Assembly: GCA_903918595.1 (NCBI GenBank)
Contig: CAIXFB010000269.1
Span: forward strand, 1 to 48,257
Direction of reading: 5' to 3'
Origin: an uncultured Actinomycetes bacterium
Lineage (GTDB): Bacteria; Actinomycetota; Actinomycetes; S36-B12
Length of the DNA: 48,257 bases
A program made the position numbers and the translations under genes. Below are positions 35,191-42,528 of the stretch, piece by piece (position 1 is the stretch's first letter; each line of letters begins with the position of its first letter). Below the pieces are notes generated by a model. That model made no database searches and was not told the origin of the DNA. It was given only the letters and a program-made list of their open reading frames with translations.

Positions 35191-35537
35191 CTGGCACCAA
35201 CGTGTTCAAAACATGTGCGGTCACCTGTGTGGCAGGCGGCACCAGTTTGATCCACCAGCAGCAAAATGGTGTCTCCATCGCAGTCGATTCGGATATCTCG
35301 GACCCTTTGCACATGGCCCGAGGTTTCGCCCTTCACCCATCTGCTCTGCCTGCTGCGCGAAAAGTACGTTGCACTACCAGTAGCAATTGTGTCCCGAAGC
35401 GCTGACTCATCCATCCAGGCCATCATGAGCACCTCACCTGAGTCCCACTGCTGGGCAATGACAGGAACCAGACCCCCTGCACCAAATGACACTGAAGCAA
35501 CGAAGGAGTCCACATCGGGCAACGGCTCGAAAGACAT
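35187..35537 (-). CDS. hisI: Phosphoribosyl-AMP cyclohydrolase
   Basis: Opens the adenine ring in the third step of histidine synthesis. 116 residues, the monofunctional short form with no HisE (pyrophosphohydrolase) domain fused; hisE and hisG are outside the window. Motifs WVKGETSGH, the metal ligands in DCDGD, and the zinc cysteines in GAACHTG and RTCF are present. A 35-nt gap separates it from hisF, and it overlaps trpE by 4 nt. Confidence 0.96.
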   Translation of the reverse strand: MSFEPLPDVDSFVASVSFGAGGLVPVIAQQWDSGEVLMMAWMDESALRDTIATGSATYFSRSRQSRWVKGETSGHVQRVRDIRIDCDGDTILLLVDQTGAACHTGDRTCFEHVGAR

Positions 35538-35572
35538 GACCTCATTCTGCCGGTTCGACTTTTGAGGCGTGA

Positions 35573-36364
35573 TCAGCCCGGCAGTTGGGTTGTGCGTCGC
35601 ACCTCGAACCCGGCGAGAGACAACTCTTCTTTCACCTGGGCTATAGAGACCTTGCCAAAGTGGAAAACGCTTGCCGCTAAAACCGCGTCAGCCCCAGCGC
35701 GCACTGCCTCGACGAAGTGGTGGGGGGCACCCGCTCCCCCGCTCGCAATGATCGGAACCTGCACCGCGGCACGAACAAGGGAGATCAGCTCAAGGTCGAA
35801 ACCATCATTGGTGCCATCTGCGTCCATCGAATTGAGAAGAATCTCCCCCGCACCTCGATCTGCTCCTTCCCGGGCCCACTCAAGGGCATCAATTCGGGTA
35901 CTCGTACGACCGCCGTGCGTGGTGACCTCAAATCCACTCGGAGTGGTGACGCCATCTGGACAGCGGCGGGCATCAACGGAAAGCACCACACACTGTGCAC
36001 CGAATCTGCGGGCGGCTCGATCCAGCAATTCTGGATCGTTGATCGCCGCTGTGTTGACGCTGACTTTGTCAGCACCTTCACGGAGTAACCGATCAAAATC
36101 GTCGACGTGCCTGACCCCACCGCCAACGGTGAGCGGAATGAACACCGATTCAGCCGTGCGCCGCACCACATCGAACATGGTCGACCTATCACCACTTGAT
36201 GCTGTGATGTCTAGGAACACAAGTTCGTCGGCACCTGCTAGGTCATAGGCAGCTGCGAGCTCGACTGGATCCCCAGCATCTCGAAGGTTCTCGAAATTCA
36301 CACCTTTGACTACTCGACCGGCATCGACGTCGAGGCAAGGAATCACACGAACCGAAAGGCTCAC
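35573..36364 (-). CDS. hisF: Imidazole glycerol phosphate synthase, cyclase subunit
   Basis: With HisH forms imidazole glycerol phosphate and AICAR. The GTG at 36364 overlaps the hisA stop (GTGA) and starts MSLSVRVIPCLDVDAGRVVKG, the normal family beginning (263 residues); the frame to 36382 is an unsupported extension. Catalytic Asp in CLDVD and in LLNSMDADGTNDG, with phosphate-binding GGGV and ASGGAG half-barrel repeats. Confidence 0.97.
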   Translation of the reverse strand: MSLSVRVIPCLDVDAGRVVKGVNFENLRDAGDPVELAAAYDLAGADELVFLDITASSGDRSTMFDVVRRTAESVFIPLTVGGGVRHVDDFDRLLREGADKVSVNTAAINDPELLDRAARRFGAQCVVLSVDARRCPDGVTTPSGFEVTTHGGRTSTRIDALEWAREGADRGAGEILLNSMDADGTNDGFDLELISLVRAAVQVPIIASGGAGAPHHFVEAVRAGADAVLAASVFHFGKVSIAQVKEELSLAGFEVRRTTQLPG

Positions 36365-37134
36365 GGGCGCGCAGGGCCCCATTCGTATGGATCAAAACGG
36401 GGCTCGATGGAAGCGATCGCTTCTGCAAGTGAGAAGGCGCCATCGTACAAAGCGCGACCGACGATTGCTCCCTCGATACCGATGTCCATCATGTCAACCA
36501 ACTTGTGCAGATCTTCTAATCGCGCGATGCCACCTGATGCGACCACCGGCTTTGAGGTGACGTGACACACATCTTTGAGTAGATGAAAATTCGGGCCGTG
36601 CATAGTTCCATCTTTCGCAACATCAGTGACCACATAGCGAGCGCAACCCGCTACATCCAAGCGGCCAATGGTCTCCCACAAATCACCACCGTCTTCGGTC
36701 CAGCCTCGCGCTGAGAGCGTGGAGCCACGAACATCAAGCCCCACTGCAATTCGATCTCCGAATTCGCCGATGACACGCTCAGTCCAATCCGGATCCTCCA
36801 ATGCGGCGGTCCCGAGGTTCACGCGAGTGCAACCGGTGGCAAGCGCAGCCCGCAGCGACTCGTCATTTCGAATGCCACCGGATAACTCCACCTTCACTTC
36901 ACCGCGAACCCTGTGCACCACCTGAGCAATCAGTTCGGCATTGGAACCGCGGCCAAAGGCAGCGTCAAGATCTACCAGGTGAATCCACTCAGCGCCCTGC
37001 TCAACCCACGAAAGGGCAGCATCAATTGGAGAGCCATACGTGGTTTCTGTTCCTGCCTTGCCCTGAACTAGGCGAACGGCCTGGCCGTCAGCAACGTCGA
37101 CAGCGGGCAAAAGGTCAAAAGTGGGCTTTTTCAC
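36361..37134 (-). CDS. hisA: HisA/PriA-type phosphoribosyl isomerase (probably HisA and TrpF)
   Basis: 257-residue (beta-alpha)8 barrel, GTG start. Opens LLPAVDVADGQAVRLVQGKAG, with the first catalytic Asp. HLVDLDAAFGRGSN, VELSGGIRNDESL, ATGCTRVNLGTAALEDP, GRGW-like ARGWTEDGGDLW and VVTDVAKDGTMHGPN follow closely the actinobacterial PriA isomerases, which act on both ProFAR (histidine) and PRA (tryptophan). No trpF gene is present in the neighbouring trp cluster, in keeping with a dual role. It is placed between his and trp genes. TAGGGT lies 7 nt before the GTG. Substrate range is inferred from likeness and context. Confidence 0.93.
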   Translation of the reverse strand: MKKPTFDLLPAVDVADGQAVRLVQGKAGTETTYGSPIDAALSWVEQGAEWIHLVDLDAAFGRGSNAELIAQVVHRVRGEVKVELSGGIRNDESLRAALATGCTRVNLGTAALEDPDWTERVIGEFGDRIAVGLDVRGSTLSARGWTEDGGDLWETIGRLDVAGCARYVVTDVAKDGTMHGPNFHLLKDVCHVTSKPVVASGGIARLEDLHKLVDMMDIGIEGAIVGRALYDGAFSLAEAIASIEPRFDPYEWGPARP

Positions 37135-37141
37135 GTCTCAT

Positions 37142-37147
37142 ACCCTA
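37142..37147 (-). promoter_or_regulatory. Candidate -10 element of a leaderless hisA promoter
   Basis: TAGGGT (TANNNT) ends 7 nt before the hisA GTG; its first three bases are the hisH stop codon TAG. It could give extra transcription of hisA-hisF-hisI-trpE within the operon. No Shine-Dalgarno precedes hisA. Confidence 0.4.
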
Positions 37148-37789
37148 CTCACTCAGCCATGAGATCCAGTTGCGCAACAACTGTGCTCCCGCATCACCTG
37201 ATTTTTCCGGATGGAACTGCGTGGCCATCAGCGCACCATTTTCAACCGCCGAGACGAATCGCTGCCCGTACTCGGTCCAGGTCACCGACGGCGGCGTTCG
37301 ATTCGGGTCTCCCTCAGACAAATCCCACGAAGTCACCCCATAGGAATGTACGAAATAGAAGCTCTCCTGCTCGACTCCTTCAAACAGAATCGAGTTCGGC
37401 GGCGCGTCGACTGTGTTCCAGCCCATATGTGGCAAAACCGGCGCATCGAGTCGCTGAACCACCCCTGGCCACTGGTCCAAACCGGCAACGTCTTCGCCAT
37501 GTTCGACACCTTGCGAGAACATCACCTGCATGCCCACGCAAATCCCCAGAACTGGTCGGCCACCAGCGAGGCGCCGGTCAACGATGAGGTCACCATTGAT
37601 GCTTCGAATTCCAGACATACAGGCAGCGAATGCACCAACTCCAGGAACAACCAGACCTGCAGCTTCACTGCAGATATCAGGGTCAGAAGTGACGACCACT
37701 TCTGCTCCCGCCCTCATCAACGCCCGTTGCGCAGAACGCATATTCCCCGAGCCGTAGTCAAGTACCGCGATCAATGGCGACGAAGTCAC
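37145..37789 (-). CDS. hisH: Imidazole glycerol phosphate synthase, glutaminase subunit
   Basis: Supplies ammonia to HisF. 214 residues. Opens AVLDYGSGNMRS; oxyanion segment PGVGAF; nucleophile Cys in GICVGMQVMF; catalytic His and Glu in QFHPEKSG. GTG start overlaps hisB as GTGA. Ten nt separate it from hisA. Confidence 0.97.
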   Translation of the reverse strand: MTSSPLIAVLDYGSGNMRSAQRALMRAGAEVVVTSDPDICSEAAGLVVPGVGAFAACMSGIRSINGDLIVDRRLAGGRPVLGICVGMQVMFSQGVEHGEDVAGLDQWPGVVQRLDAPVLPHMGWNTVDAPPNSILFEGVEQESFYFVHSYGVTSWDLSEGDPNRTPPSVTWTEYGQRFVSAVENGALMATQFHPEKSGDAGAQLLRNWISWLSE

Positions 37790-38382
37790 GACGCGGTCAA
37801 AGTGCCCTTAGTCGAGGGAACTCCCACGACCCGCGGATCAAAGGAAATAGCCTCGCGAAGGGAGCGTGCAACAGATTTGAACTGAGCTTCGACCACGTGA
37901 TGAGCATTGCGACCCGACAAGACTCGCACATGAAGGGTTATCTGAGATGTCGCCACGATGGACTCCCAAATGTGTCTGGTCAACGTGGTATCGAATGAGC
38001 CAATGAGCTCGACCAGGTCTGGTTCTTCATGGACGAGGTAGGGCCGGCCGGAGAGGTCGATCGCTGACTGCACAAGGCATTCGTCCAAGGGCACCAGTGC
38101 GTCGCCGTAACGGCGGAGCCCAGCCCGATCACCGAGTGCCGCGTTGAGTGCTTGGCCAACAGCGAGTGAAGTGTCTTCGACGGTGTGGTGCGCGTCAACT
38201 TCAAGGTCGCCCTTGGTACGCACCGTCAGATCGAGTCCCCCGTGCTTGGCGAGTTGGGCCAGCATGTGGTCAAAGAAGGGGACACCCGTTTCGATGCTGC
38301 TCGCTCCGGTGCCATCCAACTCGAGCTCTACGAGGACTTCGCTCTCCTTGGTATTGCGCTCAATGCGCGCGGTACGACTCAT
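37786..38382 (-). CDS. hisB: Imidazoleglycerol-phosphate dehydratase
   Basis: Manganese enzyme of step six. 198 residues, the monofunctional form without a phosphatase domain. Metal-binding segments FFDHMLAQLAKHGG, DAHHTVEDT and NAHHVVEA, and the RNTKE start, are all typical. ATGA overlap with hisC; the histidinol-phosphatase must be encoded elsewhere. Confidence 0.97.
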   Translation of the reverse strand: MSRTARIERNTKESEVLVELELDGTGASSIETGVPFFDHMLAQLAKHGGLDLTVRTKGDLEVDAHHTVEDTSLAVGQALNAALGDRAGLRRYGDALVPLDECLVQSAIDLSGRPYLVHEEPDLVELIGSFDTTLTRHIWESIVATSQITLHVRVLSGRNAHHVVEAQFKSVARSLREAISFDPRVVGVPSTKGTLTAS

Positions 38383-39485
38383 TGGTCCTCTTTCGCTCGA
38401 AGAAGTGCGTCCCTAAACATAGCGTTCTCCTCAGGAGTTCCCACGCTCACCCGAAGCCATTGGGGCGGCCCGGTTTCGCGGACGAGCACCCCGTTTTCCA
38501 ACAGGCGCTGCCACACCGCATGGCGATCTACAAATGTGCCGAAAAGAATGAAATTGGCATCGCTCTGGGCAACATCGAATCCTTGGGCCGCTAACCATTG
38601 AGCGAGAGCATCCCGCTCCGATCGAATGAGGTGGACTTGGGCGGTGAGCAATTCCGAATTGGAGAGCGCAGCCATGGCTACCGCCTGGGTTATAGCCGAA
38701 AGGTGGTACGGCAAACGCACTACCTTCAGCACATCAACCACCCGCGGATCAGCGACGAGCGCGTAGCCAAGGCGGGCACCTGCCAATCCGAATGCCTTGC
38801 TCATTGTTCGCGTAATGATGAGATTCGGGAACTCATCAAGCAGCTCACAAGCGCTCGGCACACCGTCTCTCCGGAACTCGGCATACGCCTCATCCACGAC
38901 GACCATTGCGCCGTGGGTGAGGGCCGCCTGCGCAATTACCCGAGTATCCAAGAGGTCTTGGCTGGTCCCGGTCGGATTATTTGGTGAGGTCAAGATGACT
39001 ATCGATGGACGCAGATCAGCGATCGCGTCGACCGCGCGCTTGACGTCAACGGTGAAATCTGGCAACCGAGGAAGCACCCGGAAGTCTGTAAATGTGTCTC
39101 GGGCATATTCCGGGTACATCGAATACGTGGGTTCAAACGTCAGGGCGCGTCGACCCGGGCCGCCGAATGCCAAAAAGATCTGATGCATCACCTCATTGGA
39201 GCCGTTCGCCGCCCACACCTGATCAACGGGGAGCTCAACACCACAATCTTTGACAATGAATTCAGCAAGTGCTGCACGGAGTTCCACCGCATCACGTTCC
39301 GGGTAACGATTGAGTTCCTGCGCTGCACTACGCACTGCTTCAGCTATTGCATTGACAACGGAATCTGGCAGCGGAAACGGATTCTCGTTGACATTTAGTC
39401 TGGCGGCCACATCGAGTTGCGGTGCACCATATGCGGAAATTCCCACGAGGTCCGCGCGCACTGGCGGAACAAACTCGGTACTCAT
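38379..39485 (-). CDS. hisC: Histidinol-phosphate aminotransferase
   Basis: PLP-dependent fold type I transaminase. 368 residues. LNVNENPFPLP near the N-terminus, SPNNPTGT, VVDEAYAEF and the PLP lysine in RTMSKAFGLAGARLGY are intact, with RETG then LRVSVGT at the C-terminus. Overlaps hisD and hisB by ATGA. Confidence 0.97.
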   Translation of the reverse strand: MSTEFVPPVRADLVGISAYGAPQLDVAARLNVNENPFPLPDSVVNAIAEAVRSAAQELNRYPERDAVELRAALAEFIVKDCGVELPVDQVWAANGSNEVMHQIFLAFGGPGRRALTFEPTYSMYPEYARDTFTDFRVLPRLPDFTVDVKRAVDAIADLRPSIVILTSPNNPTGTSQDLLDTRVIAQAALTHGAMVVVDEAYAEFRRDGVPSACELLDEFPNLIITRTMSKAFGLAGARLGYALVADPRVVDVLKVVRLPYHLSAITQAVAMAALSNSELLTAQVHLIRSERDALAQWLAAQGFDVAQSDANFILFGTFVDRHAVWQRLLENGVLVRETGPPQWLRVSVGTPEENAMFRDALLRAKEDQ

Positions 39486-40813
39486 TGTGTACGTTCGATT
39501 GCTGGGCCACCATCAAAACGAATGGATATCGCCTGGCCATGTGCTGGTAAATCCTCGGCGTGTGACAGAGCCAATACATGGTTCGCAACATCAGCAAGCG
39601 CTTGCTCGTTGTAATCAATAACATGCACACCGCGCAGGAAGGATTGCACCGAAAGGCCCGATGAATTACGTGCGGACCCCATCGTCGGAAGAACGTGATT
39701 GGAGCCGGCGCAGTAATCACCCAAAGAAACTGGGGACCATGTACCGACAAAGATCGCACCCGCGTGTCTGATCCGCATGGCCACTTCGCGGGCATTTCGG
39801 GTGTGGATTTCAAGGTGTTCAGCCGCGTAGGCGTCGATTACCCGAATCCCTGTTTCAAGATCATCCACCACAACGATGGCACTTTGCGCACCGCTGAGCG
39901 CTTCGGTGATCCGGGCACTGTGTTTGGTGAGGGCCACCTGCGCGGTGACCTCAGCCTCGACCGCATCAGCCAGCTCCACACTTGTCGTTACCAAAACGGC
40001 CGCCGCAATCACGTCGTGCTCCGCTTGACTGATCAGGTCAGCAGCAACGTGGCGTGCATCAGCTGAGTCGTCGGCAAGAATCGCCACCTCAGTAGGGCCA
40101 GCCTCCGAGTCGATCCCAATAACTCCTTGCAGTTCCCGCTTAGCAGCGGTGACATAGATGTTTCCTGGGCCAGTGACAAGGTCAACCGGTTCGCACCGTG
40201 TTCCATCGGGCAGATCGACTCCGTACGCCAACATTGCAATTGCCTGCGCCCCGCCCACCGCATAAACCTCTTCAACCCCGAGCAGCGAACAGGCTGCCAA
40301 GATTGTGGGATGCGGCCAGCCACCGAAATCAGGTTGGGGCGGCGAGACGACGGCCAGCGATGCGACCCCAGCCACCTGAGCAGGGACCACGTTCATGATC
40401 ACGCTACTTGGGTAAACGGCACGGCCGCCGGGCACATATAAACCGACCCGATCCACGGGTATCCAACGCTCAGTCACCGATCCACCCGGTACCACCACGG
40501 TGGTGATGTCGGTTCGGCGTTGATCCAGGTGAACCTTCCGGGCGCGTGCGATGGATTCCAGGAGGGCGGCCCGAACATCGGGTTCAAGCCCCTGTTCTGC
40601 CTCCCGTAACTGCTCGAAAGGCACCCGAAGCGCTGGTGGACGGACCTTGTCGAGTTTTTCACTCCACTCGAGTACAGCCTCGGCGCCGCGCTGCTTGACA
40701 TCGCTCAAAATCGGACGGATTTTGGCCGTCGCGTCAGCAACATCCATGGCGGCGCGGGGCACCACTGAGCGAGCGTCAACGTTGGTATCTCGAAGGTCCA
40801 CGCGCCTGATCAT
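39482..40813 (-). CDS. hisD: Histidinol dehydrogenase
   Basis: Zinc and NAD enzyme for the last two oxidations to histidine. The ATG at 40813 gives 443 residues starting MIRRVDLRDTN; the longer frame to 40906 lies over the divergent gene and is rejected. Signatures: YVPGGRAVYPSSV, DLVTGPGN, SEAGPTEVAILAD, SQAEHD (metal), and AGSNHVLPT near the C-terminus. No Shine-Dalgarno; TAAACT lies 7 nt upstream, so it is probably leaderless. First gene of the his-trp block. Confidence 0.97.
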   Translation of the reverse strand: MIRRVDLRDTNVDARSVVPRAAMDVADATAKIRPILSDVKQRGAEAVLEWSEKLDKVRPPALRVPFEQLREAEQGLEPDVRAALLESIARARKVHLDQRRTDITTVVVPGGSVTERWIPVDRVGLYVPGGRAVYPSSVIMNVVPAQVAGVASLAVVSPPQPDFGGWPHPTILAACSLLGVEEVYAVGGAQAIAMLAYGVDLPDGTRCEPVDLVTGPGNIYVTAAKRELQGVIGIDSEAGPTEVAILADDSADARHVAADLISQAEHDVIAAAVLVTTSVELADAVEAEVTAQVALTKHSARITEALSGAQSAIVVVDDLETGIRVIDAYAAEHLEIHTRNAREVAMRIRHAGAIFVGTWSPVSLGDYCAGSNHVLPTMGSARNSSGLSVQSFLRGVHVIDYNEQALADVANHVLALSHAEDLPAHGQAISIRFDGGPAIERTQ

Positions 40814-40820
40814 GTGCAGG

Positions 40821-40830
40821 AGTTTACGCT
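40821..40830. promoter_or_regulatory. Symmetric divergent promoter: overlapping -10 boxes of hisD and the LON-domain gene
   Basis: On the minus strand TAAACT (40826-40821) lies 7 nt before the hisD ATG; on the plus strand TACGCT (40825-40830) lies 7 nt before the GTG at 40838. The two boxes share the central TA at 40825-40826, and both start codons are equidistant from it. One AT-rich unit could therefore fire in both directions, each time making a leaderless mRNA. The 24-nt gap leaves no room for separate promoters. No clear -35 on either side. Confidence 0.5.
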
Positions 40831-40837
40831 CCATCTT

Positions 40838-41506
40838 GTGACAACCACTCTGCCGCTGTTTCCCATCAATATTGTGCTCGTGCCCGGGCTGGTTGTCCCC
40901 CTCCATATTTTCGAGCCGCGCTATCGCCTCATGGTCAATGAGCTACTTGCCATCGAGGACGAGGATCAACGCGAATTTGGGATTGTGGCTGTCCGAGAGG
41001 GTCGAACCTTCGAGAGCCACGGACGTGAGGCTTTCTATCCGATAGGTGTCTCCGCCGCGATCCGGGAGTGTGACGAGTTACCGGATGGGAGATTCGATCT
41101 GGTCACGACAGGCAATCGCAGATTCCATCTGCTCGCAGTTGATGATTCGGCACCCCTGCTACGGGCCGAAGTGGACTTCATTGGAGAAGTCGATGAGGGG
41201 AGTGAAGATCTTGCCCCAATCCTTGCCCGCGAATTCCTGCTCTATCGGTCTGCGTTAGCGGGCCGCCTTCACGATGAAGTGAGCGATCTTGACGAAACAC
41301 CAAGCGATGCCACCATTCTCAGTTTTCTCATCACTGCAGCCATGGTGCTGCCCATGGATCAACGGCAGTGGTTGCTCGGCGCCCCAGACACCGCGGAACG
41401 ACTCAGGCGCGCCCGCACTTTGCTCCGTTCTGAAACAGCGTTGATCGAGGCTCTTTCAATGGTGCCGGCGGTCGACCCACATCTCCATTCACCATCAATG
41501 AACTGA
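40838..41506 (+). CDS. LON substrate-binding-domain protein
   Basis: 222 residues from the GTG at 40838, beginning MTTTLPLFPINIVLVPGLVVPLHIFEPRYR, the usual start of bacterial stand-alone LON N-terminal domain proteins (PF02190 type). EFGIVAVREGR and FDLVTTGNRRF follow in the family order. There is no AAA+ or Ser-Lys protease domain, so it is not Lon protease; a substrate- or peptide-binding role is assumed but unproven. A GTG at 40814 is in frame but would leave no space before hisD. First gene of a two-gene plus-strand unit with ybaK (21-nt gap). Confidence 0.88.
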   Translation: MTTTLPLFPINIVLVPGLVVPLHIFEPRYRLMVNELLAIEDEDQREFGIVAVREGRTFESHGREAFYPIGVSAAIRECDELPDGRFDLVTTGNRRFHLLAVDDSAPLLRAEVDFIGEVDEGSEDLAPILAREFLLYRSALAGRLHDEVSDLDETPSDATILSFLITAAMVLPMDQRQWLLGAPDTAERLRRARTLLRSETALIEALSMVPAVDPHLHSPSMN

Positions 41507-41527
41507 ATCTGAATAACCAACACTTCG

Positions 41528-42052
41528 ATGGCGAAGAATAAAGCTCCACGCGGGAAAGGAACGCCAGCAACCCTGGCGTTATTGGACGCAGGCATTGCCT
41601 TCACGATGCACAACTACGAGCACAATCCCGCATCTACCAGCTACGGGATTGAAGCCGCCGACGCACTCGGCTTGAAAACCTCCGAAGTCTTCAAAACACT
41701 CATAGTCATGGTCGATGCACAGCCACACGTTGCCGTTCTGCCCGTCGATTGCAGCCTCAGCATGAAAATGATCGCGAAGGCAGTCGGTGGCAAACATGCA
41801 GAAATGGCACCGGCTGATGTTGCCCAACGCGTAACCGGATACGTCCTGGGCGGCATTAGCCCGATCGGACAGCGCTCACAACTGCCTACTGTGGTTGATA
41901 GCAGTGTGCTCGGCCTCGAACATGTCTACGTTTCTGGTGGAGCCAGAGGATTTGATGTGGGCTTAATCCCTGAGGATCTCCTGAAGGCTACGAGTGGGAC
42001 AGTCGCGCAGATCGCCGTTGGGCAAGCCAGTCCCCCAGCGCCAACAACGTAA
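41528..42052 (+). CDS. ybaK: YbaK/EbsC-family Cys-tRNA(Pro) deacylase
   Basis: Hydrolyses mischarged Cys-tRNA(Pro) in trans. 174 residues. Core features: YGIEAADALGLKTSEVFKTLIV (with the conserved Lys), LPVDCSLSMKMIAKAVGGKHAEMA, VTGYVLGGISPIGQ and the SGGARGFDVGL region. Its last 65 nt overlap the convergent membrane-protein gene on the other strand. No good Shine-Dalgarno is seen in the short gap after the LON-domain gene, so it may be coupled to it. Confidence 0.92.
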   Translation: MAKNKAPRGKGTPATLALLDAGIAFTMHNYEHNPASTSYGIEAADALGLKTSEVFKTLIVMVDAQPHVAVLPVDCSLSMKMIAKAVGGKHAEMAPADVAQRVTGYVLGGISPIGQRSQLPTVVDSSVLGLEHVYVSGGARGFDVGLIPEDLLKATSGTVAQIAVGQASPPAPTT

Positions 42053-42503
42053 CGATGATCGCAGCAACCAAGGGCCACACGACAAATGCCGCGGGCAGTG
42101 AAACCGATAGCGGGCCATCGACCACGATTTCTGCCTCGGTTGTGCCCACCAGGCCCTCAACGTCAACTGAACCGAGTCGAGTTCCTACGAACCACATGAC
42201 GGAAGTGCCAATCGCTCCGGAGATAAGTGCTGCAGCCAAGACTCCAAGCAAGTCTTCACGGCGCATTCTGGCGAGGCCAACCGTGACGATGATCCCGGCA
42301 ACCAAGGCAAGCACCATGAATGCAACGTCTGCTGCAAAAAAGCCCTCTGGCTGAAAACCGTCGGGGCGTACATCGCTCCCGTTCACTACAACCGGCACTC
42401 TGGGGGCCAATTGCCACCACAAAACGCCTAGGGCTGCACCTACCAGCGCGCCCATGATGATGCCGGCGCCGATGACCGCACTGGCGCGTTTTTTCACAGT
42501 CAT
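41988..42503 (-). CDS. Four-helix membrane protein (DUF2567-like)
   Basis: 171 residues with four hydrophobic segments: about 8-30, 58-80, 86-108 and 136-158. The first loop, about residues 31-56, and the third loop (GTRLGSVDVEGLVGTTEAEIVVDG) would lie outside if the basic N-terminus (MTVKKR) is inside. The pattern resembles actinobacterial DUF2567 proteins; the assignment is tentative. It starts 25 nt after dnaE and ends inside the 3' end of ybaK on the opposite strand. No functional motif seen. Confidence 0.7.
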   Translation of the reverse strand: MTVKKRASAVIGAGIIMGALVGAALGVLWWQLAPRVPVVVNGSDVRPDGFQPEGFFAADVAFMVLALVAGIIVTVGLARMRREDLLGVLAAALISGAIGTSVMWFVGTRLGSVDVEGLVGTTEAEIVVDGPLSVSLPAAFVVWPLVAAIIVTLLALGDWLAQRRSARLSHS

Positions 42504-42528
42504 GAATTCACCAGCACCGGAGCAAGGA

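Noticed and set aside
35562..36248. 228-codon plus-strand frame opposite hisF
   Set aside because: Low-complexity Ser/Thr/Arg product typical of antisense frames of GC-rich genes; hisF on the other strand is unambiguous.
40814..40837. GTG at 40814 as start of the LON-domain gene
   Set aside because: It would abut the hisD start codon with no space, its eight extra residues do not match family N-termini, and the GTG at 40838 has a well-placed TACGCT box.
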